29,443 nt of DNA from an uncultured Lachnobacterium sp. (GTDB lineage Bacteria; Bacillota; Clostridia; Lachnospirales; Lachnospiraceae): contig UQRC01000033.1 in the NCBI GenBank assembly GCA_900543445.1, positions 1 through 29,443 of the forward strand, written 5' to 3'. Under the pieces are notes generated by a model. That model saw only the letters and a program-made list of their open reading frames with translations, ran no database searches and was not told where the DNA came from. The translations under genes were made by a program, and so were the position numbers. Positions 1-6,591 of the stretch are shown here, piece by piece (the first letter of the stretch is position 1; every line of letters starts with the position of its first letter).

Positions 1-59
1 GTCACATAGTGGCAGCTTCCCGTCACCTCACGGTCAGCGCCTAAGAATTCAATCTTCAT
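1..59 (-). CDS. MBL-fold/beta-CASP metallo-hydrolase, N-terminal 19 residues only
   Basis: The minus strand opens an ATG at 59 and reads MKIEFLGADREVTGSCHYV before the window ends. The pattern MKI-x-FLGA-x-x-EVTGSC is the usual N-terminus of metallo-beta-lactamase-fold proteins with a beta-CASP domain (RNA-processing exonuclease/endonuclease-like, annotated as MBL fold RNA specificity factors). The HxHxDH zinc site would lie beyond the edge and cannot be checked. A GGTGGGG ribosome binding site lies 7 bases upstream, and a promoter-like extended -10 at 130-135 separates the gene from sigE. In many clostridia sigG follows sigE; here this gene does instead. The family call rests on a short but characteristic motif. 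Confidence 0.7.
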   Translation of the reverse strand, partial: MKIEFLGADREVTGSCHYV

Positions 60-129
60 AATTTATCCCCACCTTCTCCAATTGTGAAATGTGTACAAAT
101 TCATATCTCTTATTCAAATATTTATATTG

Positions 130-135
130 ATTATA
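130..135 (-). promoter_or_regulatory. Probable extended -10 promoter element for the MBL-fold gene
   Basis: The minus strand has TATAAT preceded by TGG, an extended -10 (TGnTATAAT), about 70 bases upstream of the ATG at 59. No good -35 is visible, which fits an extended -10 promoter. It lies between the sigE stop and the next gene, so that gene is probably transcribed separately from sigE. Confidence 0.5.
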
Positions 136-157
136 CCATATATCGATGCGAAATCTA

Positions 158-898
158 CTAGTTTTTCTGTATTTCTTTTTTCAACCGCACCATAATTTTC
201 TTCTCCAGTCTGGATATGTAAGACTGCGAGATTCCAAGCAGATCCGCAACCTCCTTCTGCGTCATCTCGATGCCATCCTTCGTTCCAATTCCGTACCTGA
301 GACAGATGATCTGCTTCTCCCTTGCCGACAGACTCTCCAAAGCATCACGGAGCAGCTTAATCTCTGCTTCATTCTCCATATCCCGGTAGATGATATCCTC
401 ATCTGTTCCCAATATATCGGACAGAAGCAGTTCATTTCCATCCCAGTCCACATTAAGAGGCTCATCAAATGACACTTCAAGCTTCACCTTATTGTTGCGC
501 CGCAGATACATCAGTATCTCATTTTCAATACAGCGCGAAGCATAAGTTGCAAGTTTGATCTTCTTCTGCGGATTAAACGTATTGATTCCTTTGATCAATC
601 CGATCGTTCCGATCGAGATCAGATCCTCGACGCAGATTCCCGTATTCTCAAACTTCTTTGCCAGATAGACCACAAGACGCAGATTATGCTCGATCAGAAT
701 ACGTTTTGCGTCTTCTCTCGTGAAGTCCTGCTCCGGGATCTCCCGCTCAACCAAAGCCGTCAGGCACTGGCTTTCCATATCCCGCTCAAGCGGCGGCGGA
801 AGCACGTCGGATCCTCCTATGTAAAATACTTCATCTTCCAGAAAAAGAAGACGGATACTCTCAATCTTCTGCCGTAAAATATGTATGATATCGATCAT
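158..898 (-). CDS. sigE: Pro-sigma-E, mother-cell sporulation RNA polymerase sigma factor
   Basis: This is a 246-residue sigma-70 family protein and the first mother-cell-specific sigma factor of endospore formation. Region 2 spans about 70-138, with [16 protein letters not shown] and [20 protein letters not shown]. Region 4 carries a helix-turn-helix at about 212-238, with [21 protein letters not shown] membrane-associating pro-peptide of about 23 residues precedes [16 protein letters not shown], which matches the known processing junction, so the protein should be made inactive and cut by SpoIIGA. The ATG at 898 is preferred over an in-frame ATG at 940: an AAGGA motif precedes it, and the longer form would overlap spoIIGA and lengthen the pro-sequence. 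It follows spoIIGA by 19 bases and is surely co-transcribed with it. No sigG follows. Confidence 0.96.
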   Translation of the reverse strand: MIDIIHILRQKIESIRLLFLEDEVFYIGGSDVLPPPLERDMESQCLTALVEREIPEQDFTREDAKRILIEHNLRLVVYLAKKFENTGICVEDLISIGTIGLIKGINTFNPQKKIKLATYASRCIENEILMYLRRNNKVKLEVSFDEPLNVDWDGNELLLSDILGTDEDIIYRDMENEAEIKLLRDALESLSAREKQIICLRYGIGTKDGIEMTQKEVADLLGISQSYISRLEKKIMVRLKKEIQKN

Positions 899-917
899 AA
901 AGTCCCATTCCTTTCTT

Positions 918-1685
918 TTACCCAAACCGGATTGCTCCATTGAGTATCATTTCATAATCCATCCCCTGAAGTAACGCATCATCCGCACATCCCATCCACA
1001 CACCTTCCCCACAATATACTTTTCTTCCAGACATTACCTTCATTTTCTCAACCTTCACTACGCCGATTACTCCGTCTGTCCTGCCCAAAGCGCGATACGG
1101 TATAAGCTTTTGAGCCTCTTCCCCTACACCAAGTTCACGTAATAACGCGCTTCCGACAATATGCACCGGTTCGCCCGTATCCGGCATCTGCAGCCGGTTG
1201 CCGGAATCATACAGCCCGATGCAGGATCGGTTCTGTCCGTGATCCATCAATACAACCTGCATGAACTTTGTCTGCCTTTGCAGATTATTGACCAGATTCC
1301 GTACCAGAATACGTGCGATGCAAAGCGTAAGAATTGCCAGATACCAGGGGATTCCCTGTGTTCCTGTCCATTGACAACCGATCGATACGATTCCGTTAAC
1401 AATCACAATGGACAGCCAGCTTACAAGCATGAAACGTATCATCTGCCGCCCGTTTTGTCGCCCAAATGCGATTACAAGCATAAAAGGCACCAGAATGATT
1501 GCCGCCACTGCAACATATACATAGAACGAGCCAATTACGAGAACACAGACAGACAATACCGCTCCAAGAAAGGCAGCAAGGATCATACGGATGTAATTCT
1601 TTTTTCCATTCGGATTGCAAAATATTTGTGTGAGGGATAACACGATAAGATTCATCAGAAAGTTTTGTTCCACGAACAAATCCAT
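918..1685 (-). CDS. spoIIGA: SpoIIGA, membrane aspartic protease that processes pro-sigma-E
   Basis: SpoIIGA is the integral membrane protease of the septal membrane that removes the pro-peptide of sigma-E when triggered by the forespore signal SpoIIR. The N-terminal half (about 1-130) has four to five hydrophobic segments. The C-terminal half carries the aspartic protease motif LYDSGN at about 158-163, with the catalytic aspartate at about 160. At 255 residues it is shorter than the roughly 309 of Bacillus subtilis. It lies between ftsZ and sigE, the usual clostridial order. The start is uncertain. A perfect AGGAGGTGAT lies at 1706-1715, 20 bases before the ATG at 1685, while the in-frame codon at normal spacing is an ATC at 1698-1700 that would add five residues. 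Confidence 0.92.
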   Translation of the reverse strand: MDLFVEQNFLMNLIVLSLTQIFCNPNGKKNYIRMILAAFLGAVLSVCVLVIGSFYVYVAVAAIILVPFMLVIAFGRQNGRQMIRFMLVSWLSIVIVNGIVSIGCQWTGTQGIPWYLAILTLCIARILVRNLVNNLQRQTKFMQVVLMDHGQNRSCIGLYDSGNRLQMPDTGEPVHIVGSALLRELGVGEEAQKLIPYRALGRTDGVIGVVKVEKMKVMSGRKVYCGEGVWMGCADDALLQGMDYEMILNGAIRFG

Positions 1686-1708
1686 ATAGAATACATAGAT
1701 ACAAAATC

Positions 1709-1768
1709 ACCTCCTGTCTCTGCCATTATAAAGAAATATTCCTTCATAATTTAGCAAAAACAGGAGGT
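1709..1768 (-). promoter_or_regulatory. Anti-Shine-Dalgarno hairpin masking the spoIIGA ribosome binding site
   Basis: On the minus strand ACCTCCTGT (1768-1760) is the exact complement of ACAGGAGGT (1717-1709), which contains the spoIIGA Shine-Dalgarno. A few U-A and U-G pairs could extend the 9-bp stem inwards. The predicted promoter -10 lies in the loop, so only RNA reading through from ftsZ would carry both arms. RNA started at the local promoter would lack the masking arm. The complementarity is seen; the role is inferred. Confidence 0.5.
1725..1757 (-). promoter_or_regulatory. Probable spoIIGA-sigE promoter with long -35/-10 spacing
   Basis: The minus strand has a perfect -10 TATAAT at 1730-1725 and a -35-like TTGCTA at 1757-1752, separated by 21 bases. 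The Bacillus subtilis spoIIG promoter is known for an over-long 22-base spacer that makes it depend on phosphorylated Spo0A, so this geometry fits. Transcription would begin near 1718, about 9 bases before the ribosome binding site, giving a very short leader. Confidence 0.55.
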
Positions 1769-1792
1769 TGTAATTCAGAATTTATAGTCCGG

Positions 1793-1803
1793 TTTCGACA
1801 AAA
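1793..1803 (-). promoter_or_regulatory. Spo0A box upstream of spoIIGA
   Basis: The minus strand reads TTTTGTCGAAA, matching the Spo0A binding consensus (TTTGTCGAA). It lies just after the ftsZ stop codon and about 80 bases before the predicted spoIIGA start point, similar to the distal 0A site of the B. subtilis spoIIG promoter. Confidence 0.6.
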
Positions 1804-1806
1804 GAA

Positions 1807-3015
1807 TTATCTCTTGGAATTCTTAAGGAAATCCGGGATATTGATCTCAACCGGCTTAACCGTACTCTCCGGTCTCTTCGGAACATTGATTCCGATGCCA
1901 GGCATCTGTGTGCTTGGCTTCACTTCCGGATTTACCGGTCTGTTCGTAACCGGTGTTGTTGCAGCGGTACGATTCAGAAGTCCCTGTGTCGCAGAAGGAC
2001 GGGCTGCGTTCTGTGTCGGGTAAACCATACGGTTACCGATTCCGCCTGCTGTCTGCTTAGGAGCAGCGGTCTCAAGTCCTGTTGCAATAACCGTAATAGT
2101 TGCCTCATCTGTCATTGTCTCATCGAATTTCGCACCGAAGATGATATTCGCATCCTCTCCTGCCAGATCCTGTACATAACTTGCAGCATCATTGGCATCC
2201 ATAAGAGAGATATCTCCGGAAATATTAATGATAACATGGGTTGCTCCGTTGATGGTTGTCTCAAGAAGCGGAGATGCAACGGCAAGCTTCACTGCCTCGA
2301 TTGCCTTCTCATCACCCTTGGCACTACCGATACCGATATGTGCCATACCCTTGTCCTTCATAACCGTCTGTACGTCTGCAAAGTCAAGGTTGATCAGTGC
2401 CGGCAGATTGATCAGGTCTGTAATTCCCTGTACTGCCTGCTGTAATACTTCATCTGCCTTCTTTAATGCATCCGGCATAGAAGTACGTCTGTCTACGATC
2501 TCAAGAAGCTTATCATTCGGGATTACGATCAGTGTATCAACGTTCTCCTTCAATTTCTCAATACCGGATACGGCATTGATCATACGCTTCTTCGCTTCAA
2601 ACTTAAATGGCTTGGTTACAACACCAACGGTCAGGATTCCCTGCTCCTTGGCAATCTTAGCAACAACCGGAGCTGCACCTGTACCGGTTCCGCCACCCAT
2701 ACCACAGGTAACGAATACCATGTCTGCACCCTTTACGGCCGCGGATAATTCTTCTGCACTCTCCTCGGCAGCTTTCTCACCGATCTCAGGCTGGGCACCT
2801 GCGCCAAGTCCTTTTGTCAGTTTCTCACCAATCTGAATCAATGTTGGAGCCTTACACAACTGTAATGCCTGCTTATCGGTATTCACTCCGATAAATTCAA
2901 CTCCACCTATATTCTCATCGATCATGCGGTTCACAGCATTATTTCCGGCTCCACCTACACCAATTACAATAATTTTGGCACTTGTGTCTGCCTCTGTTGT
3001 CCGAATCTCCAGCAT
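1807..3015 (-). CDS. ftsZ: Cell division GTPase FtsZ
   Basis: FtsZ is the tubulin homologue that polymerises into the mid-cell ring and recruits the division machinery. The 402-residue protein has the N-terminal glycine-rich loop [12 protein letters not shown] (about 20-31), the tubulin signature GGGTGTG at 107-113, and the T7 loop with [11 protein letters not shown] at about 209-219, which activates GTP hydrolysis. A low-complexity linker rich in Thr, Pro and Asn (about 320-385) leads to the conserved tail [12 protein letters not shown], the binding site for FtsA/SepF-type partners. The ATG follows AGGAGG at 7-base spacing. It has its own promoter at 3185-3213 and a leader of about 160 bases. 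ftsA is not next to it. Confidence 0.98.
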   Translation of the reverse strand: MLEIRTTEADTSAKIIVIGVGGAGNNAVNRMIDENIGGVEFIGVNTDKQALQLCKAPTLIQIGEKLTKGLGAGAQPEIGEKAAEESAEELSAAVKGADMVFVTCGMGGGTGTGAAPVVAKIAKEQGILTVGVVTKPFKFEAKKRMINAVSGIEKLKENVDTLIVIPNDKLLEIVDRRTSMPDALKKADEVLQQAVQGITDLINLPALINLDFADVQTVMKDKGMAHIGIGSAKGDEKAIEAVKLAVASPLLETTINGATHVIINISGDISLMDANDAASYVQDLAGEDANIIFGAKFDETMTDEATITVIATGLETAAPKQTAGGIGNRMVYPTQNAARPSATQGLLNRTAATTPVTNRPVNPEVKPSTQMPGIGINVPKRPESTVKPVEINIPDFLKNSKR

Positions 3016-3049
3016 GGTTCTTCCTCCTCTTTCTCATCCCATATAATTT

Positions 3050-3154
3050 CTACAAATCTATCTTCCGTCTCTGCGACGAAACATCGGCGAAAAGCACCTC
3101 ATATTCATGCTTGTCCACCTGCAAACTTACTTTCTGACCGGTTCTGTGAAACAT
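3050..3154 (-). CDS. Possible 34-residue leader ORF upstream of ftsZ
   Basis: In the ftsZ leader the minus strand holds an ATG-to-TAG frame of 34 codons. It begins MFHRTGQKVSLQVDKH and ends SSQRRKIDL, and its charged, amphipathic make-up looks more like protein than chance. No convincing Shine-Dalgarno precedes the ATG, and the ATG lies inside the palindrome at 3147-3166. It could be a real small protein, a regulatory leader peptide or a chance frame. I do not recognise the peptide. Confidence 0.25.
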   Translation of the reverse strand: MFHRTGQKVSLQVDKHEYEVLFADVSSQRRKIDL

Positions 3155-3166
3155 TTTAATGTTTCA
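3147..3166. repeat. 20-bp palindrome in the ftsZ leader
   Basis: TGAAACATTTTAATGTTTCA consists of two perfect 9-base arms around TT. It lies about 12-30 bases downstream of the predicted ftsZ start point. It could be an operator for a dimeric repressor, or an RNA hairpin near the 5' end. No T-tract follows on either strand, so it is not a terminator. Confidence 0.6.
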
Positions 3167-3184
3167 TGCTCGCCCATATAGACT

Positions 3185-3213
3185 ATAATATAGTTTTTTC
3201 ACGAAATAATCAA
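3185..3213 (-). promoter_or_regulatory. Sigma-A promoter of ftsZ
   Basis: The minus strand has -35 TTGATT (3213-3208), a 17-base spacer and -10 TATTAT (3190-3185), with the start point expected near 3178. The same pair of hexamers with the same spacing occurs at the mraZ promoter. It lies in the divIB-ftsZ gap, so ftsZ can be transcribed apart from the rest of the dcw cluster. Confidence 0.65.
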
Positions 3214-3239
3214 CACAAAATTGTGATTTTTTGCATTTA

Positions 3240-4019
3240 TTATTGCTTCTTCTTTTTGGAAGCTTTCTTCTTGGTAACTTTTTTATCAAACACAATATTT
3301 GTCGTTTCTTCTGTCCAATTCTCTAAATGTAGTGTTCCTTCGAGATTTTCGATGCTCGGTTTGATCTTGGCAAGCCGCTCGACTTTCTGGGTCAGCAGGT
3401 CAAGAGATCCCATCTCCACCCTGACTTTGCCGTATGCAAGCACAGGCTCGTTGGCAACACCGTACGTGACGGAATCCGGAATCAGCGAATTACGCTTGAG
3501 TGCCTGCGTCAACGTCAGTATCTCACGAAGCTTCGCATTCCCGATTGGAAGTTTCTCATATAATACAACCTTGTCACAGTTGATTCCGATGATCTGCGGT
3601 GTCCCGTCGATCACCTTCGATGACGTCTCCACCACGATTCCATCTTTATCAAAGTATGCATTCTCATCAATCGATGAGATATACAGATATCCCATCATGC
3701 CTTTTTCGTATACCTTAATGTGTAACGTCTGCGGATCCTTTAAGGTAATTTCCATCGTATCCACAAAAGGAACATCCTTGGTACTTACAAACCGGTACTT
3801 GAGATAGACATAGAGTGAATTCCATGAATAATCGTCATTCAATACCGCTTTCTCAATCACCTTCGCATCGTAGAGTTCATTGCCCTCTACTTCCACCTTG
3901 TTGACACGGAACACCTTGATCACGATCAATGCCGCCGCTGCAAGCAAAAGCAAAAGGATCAGGAATGCGATCAGAATCTTCTTACGTTTTCTGGCTTTTC
4001 TGCGTTTTTCTTTAATCAT
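3240..4019 (-). CDS. divIB: Cell division protein DivIB/FtsQ
   Basis: DivIB/FtsQ is a bitopic membrane protein of the divisome core that links with FtsL and DivIC and supports septal wall synthesis. The 259-residue product has a short basic cytoplasmic tail (KEKRRKARKRKK), one transmembrane helix at about 15-37, a POTRA domain starting RVNKVEVEGNELYDAKVIEKA, and an extracytoplasmic beta domain. The C-terminus is a lysine-rich tail (KKVTKKKASKKKKQ) typical of clostridial DivIB. It starts 7 bases after the ftsW stop, so it is co-transcribed. The gap to ftsZ holds a separate promoter. FtsQ is the Gram-negative name for the same family. Confidence 0.9.
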   Translation of the reverse strand: MIKEKRRKARKRKKILIAFLILLLLLAAAALIVIKVFRVNKVEVEGNELYDAKVIEKAVLNDDYSWNSLYVYLKYRFVSTKDVPFVDTMEITLKDPQTLHIKVYEKGMMGYLYISSIDENAYFDKDGIVVETSSKVIDGTPQIIGINCDKVVLYEKLPIGNAKLREILTLTQALKRNSLIPDSVTYGVANEPVLAYGKVRVEMGSLDLLTQKVERLAKIKPSIENLEGTLHLENWTEETTNIVFDKKVTKKKASKKKKQ

Positions 4020-4026
4020 TTCCTAT

Positions 4027-5154
4027 CTACTCCATCGATTCCAGCCGGATGCCCTTCGACACACTGAGCGCCAGCCCCATCTCCCCCATCAGGAACACGA
4101 TGGACGTACCACCGTAGCTGATAAAAGGCAGAATCACTCCGGTATTTGGAATGGTATTGGTTACAACCGCGATGTTTAAAATTACCTGGATCGCAATATG
4201 AGACATAATGCCACTCACAACCAGCGCACCATACAGATCTGTCGCGTTGTTGGCGATCACCATCATTCTCCACAGAAGAAGTACAAAAAGCAAAATCACG
4301 CACACAGCACCGAAGAGACCAAGCTCCTCGCAGATAATGGTGAAAATCATATCATTCTGTGACTCCGGCACATTTCCCATCTTCTGCAGACTCTCACCGA
4401 GTCCCTTACCGAAAAGCTTACCCGAACCGATCGCATACAGTCCCTGCATCGTCTGATATCCCTTATCTCCTGCCGTCTCCGGATGAAGCCACGCATCGAC
4501 ACGGTTGCCTCGGTATCCCTCGATCGCGATCAGTCCGACTACGCCGACGATACCGACTCCCGCCAAAGCAAAGAACGGCTTATACTGTGGGTTTGCAACA
4601 AAAAGCATACAGAAAGCAATGCCGAAGATAATGATTGCCGTACTTAAATTACCGATTGCAACGATCAAAAGAAGCGGCGCAAGGTAAACAAACACTTTGA
4701 TCACACCCGCCGTCTTGCTGACCTCCCTTGTGTGCCGCTCGATCAGCACCGCAAGGAAAATAATGATTGCAAGTTTTGCAAGCTCAGACGGCTGGAAGCT
4801 GACCGGTCCAAGATTCAGCCAGCGCGACTTACCGTGGGAAGATCTCGTCAGCCCCGGAATCGGAAGTAAAACAAGTGTACAGAGCACAAGTGATCCCAGA
4901 TACGCCAGGATATAGAACTTCTTCCATTGATGATAATCGATTTTGGCCATAATTAACATAAAGACTGCACCGATTCCCATATTACGGAGCTGCAGCTTCA
5001 AATAATGTGCACTGTCTCCGTATGTGTTTGCCGAGATATAGGAACTCGAGCTATACAGCATAACCAGTCCGAATCCCAGCAAGAAGATCACAATAAAAAG
5101 CAGATTATAGTCAAAATATGTAGTTCCTTTTGGTTTTCGTTCCCGTCTAGCCAC
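4027..5154 (-). CDS. ftsW: SEDS-family peptidoglycan glycosyltransferase FtsW
   Basis: FtsW polymerises lipid II into glycan strands at the septum together with a class B PBP. The 375-residue protein has about ten hydrophobic segments. The motif WLNLGPVSFQPSELAK lies at 112-127. PESQNDMIFTIICEELG at 263-279 includes the aspartate (about 268) matching the catalytic residue of RodA/FtsW, and PFISYGGTS sits near the C-terminus. Translation starts at GTG (5154), 9 bases after AAGGAG. It lies between murD and divIB, so FtsW is preferred to the sporulation paralogue SpoVE, though sequence alone does not decide. The segment often QPDLGTA in this family reads GNLSTA here. Confidence 0.92.
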   Translation of the reverse strand: MARRERKPKGTTYFDYNLLFIVIFLLGFGLVMLYSSSSYISANTYGDSAHYLKLQLRNMGIGAVFMLIMAKIDYHQWKKFYILAYLGSLVLCTLVLLPIPGLTRSSHGKSRWLNLGPVSFQPSELAKLAIIIFLAVLIERHTREVSKTAGVIKVFVYLAPLLLIVAIGNLSTAIIIFGIAFCMLFVANPQYKPFFALAGVGIVGVVGLIAIEGYRGNRVDAWLHPETAGDKGYQTMQGLYAIGSGKLFGKGLGESLQKMGNVPESQNDMIFTIICEELGLFGAVCVILLFVLLLWRMMVIANNATDLYGALVVSGIMSHIAIQVILNIAVVTNTIPNTGVILPFISYGGTSIVFLMGEMGLALSVSKGIRLESME

Positions 5155-5177
5155 GAATTACAACTCCTTCGGATTCT

Positions 5178-6539
5178 CTACTCTTTCAGATTGCGGACGA
5201 TATCCTTAAAGATTCTTCCCCGCTCCTCATAATTAGGAAACATGCCCCAGCTTGCACATGCCGGAGAAAGAAGAACTGCGTCTCCCGCTACCGCATGATC
5301 ATAACAATAATTGATTGCTTCCTCAAAGGTCTCACACCGCACGGTATCCATGAATCCATGGCGATGCGCACAGTTTTCAATCTTCTCTGCGGTCTGTCCG
5401 ATCAGCACAAGCTTCTTGACCTTGCCGTCAAAGGCGTCGATCCATTCATCATACTCGGACTGTTTATCATATCCGCCACCGATCAGAAGTGTCGGACGAT
5501 TCATTGCACGGATTCCCTGGATTGCAGCATCCGGATTTGTTCCCTTGGAATCATTGTAGAACTTGACGCCGCGCTTCTCGGTCACATACTCGATTCTGTG
5601 CTCGACCGCCTGGAATCTCTTTAAGACCTCAACGATCTTCTCCATCGGTACTCCAAAATTCACGCTCATCGCACAGGCAGCCATCACATTCTCGTAATTG
5701 TGACGACCGAGCAGATTCAGCTCATTGACGTTGATCACCTGCTCCGTCTGACCGTCATGCGCATAGAAGATATCCTCTCCGTCCAGATAGAATCCCTCAT
5801 CAAGCTTTCTGTGGCTGCTGAAATATACCACACGCGCCGGTGCCTTCTCGCCGAACGCACGAAGCACTTCATCCTCATAATTTAATACACACACCTGATC
5901 CTTCGTCTGATTCTTCGTGATGGATTCCTTCGTCTCAATGTAGCATTCCATCGTGTGATGACGATTCAGATGATCCGGTGTAATATTCAGAATTGCCGAA
6001 ATCTCCGGCTTAAATTCATGTGTCGTCTCGAGCTGGAAGCTGCTGATCTCCGCAACGGTTACCGTATTCTCCGTCATCGATGCAGCCTCGGATGTATATG
6101 GGATTCCAATGTTGCCGACTACACGCACATCGTCAAAATAATTCTTCATGATCTCACCGGTCAAGGCGGTCGTTGTCGTCTTTCCGTTCGTTCCGGTGAT
6201 TGCGATCAGTCTGCCTTTGCCAAAATAGTAAGCAAGCTCGATTTCTCCCCAGATGGCAACATTCTGTGCACGAAGACGCTCCACCATCGGAAGATCCGTA
6301 GGAACTCCCGGGCTTAATACAGCCACTCCAAATTCATGCATCTGTTCCTCTGTCAGTTCGCCAAGGATCATTGGTACATCCTTTAATTCCGGTGCCTTCT
6401 CATGGAACTTCTCAATATCCAGTTCCTTGTTGGCATCAAACAAAACCGTATTTATTTTCTTCTCAAGAAGCAGCTTTGCTGCTGCAATTCCACTGATTCC
6501 GGTTCCGACAACCAGAACCTTCTTCTCTTCTATCTTCAT
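5178..6539 (-). CDS. murD: UDP-N-acetylmuramoylalanine--D-glutamate ligase MurD
   Basis: MurD adds D-glutamate to UDP-MurNAc-L-Ala in the cytoplasm, using ATP. The 453-residue protein has the N-terminal Rossmann-like motif VLVVGTGISGIAAAKLL (8-24), the ATP loop GTNGKTTT (116-123), the central signature NITPDHLNRH, and HRIEYV followed by NDSKGTNPDA in the C-terminal domain. These are the Mur ligase marks specific to MurD. The ATG at 6539 is chosen because GGAGG precedes it by 9 bases; the in-frame ATG at 6560 lies upstream of that site. mraY, which normally precedes murD, is missing: the gene upstream is a PBP only 52 bases away. Confidence 0.97.
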   Translation of the reverse strand: MKIEEKKVLVVGTGISGIAAAKLLLEKKINTVLFDANKELDIEKFHEKAPELKDVPMILGELTEEQMHEFGVAVLSPGVPTDLPMVERLRAQNVAIWGEIELAYYFGKGRLIAITGTNGKTTTTALTGEIMKNYFDDVRVVGNIGIPYTSEAASMTENTVTVAEISSFQLETTHEFKPEISAILNITPDHLNRHHTMECYIETKESITKNQTKDQVCVLNYEDEVLRAFGEKAPARVVYFSSHRKLDEGFYLDGEDIFYAHDGQTEQVINVNELNLLGRHNYENVMAACAMSVNFGVPMEKIVEVLKRFQAVEHRIEYVTEKRGVKFYNDSKGTNPDAAIQGIRAMNRPTLLIGGGYDKQSEYDEWIDAFDGKVKKLVLIGQTAEKIENCAHRHGFMDTVRCETFEEAINYCYDHAVAGDAVLLSPACASWGMFPNYEERGRIFKDIVRNLKE

Positions 6540-6591
6540 GTCTTGTTCCTCCGTTTTCATTTGGCATACTTATTTAAGTATACGTTATTCG

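Noticed and set aside
3214..3225. CACAAAATTGTG upstream of ftsZ as an operator
   Set aside because: It is only a 5-base inverted repeat in AT-rich DNA and overlaps the -35 region; too weak to claim.
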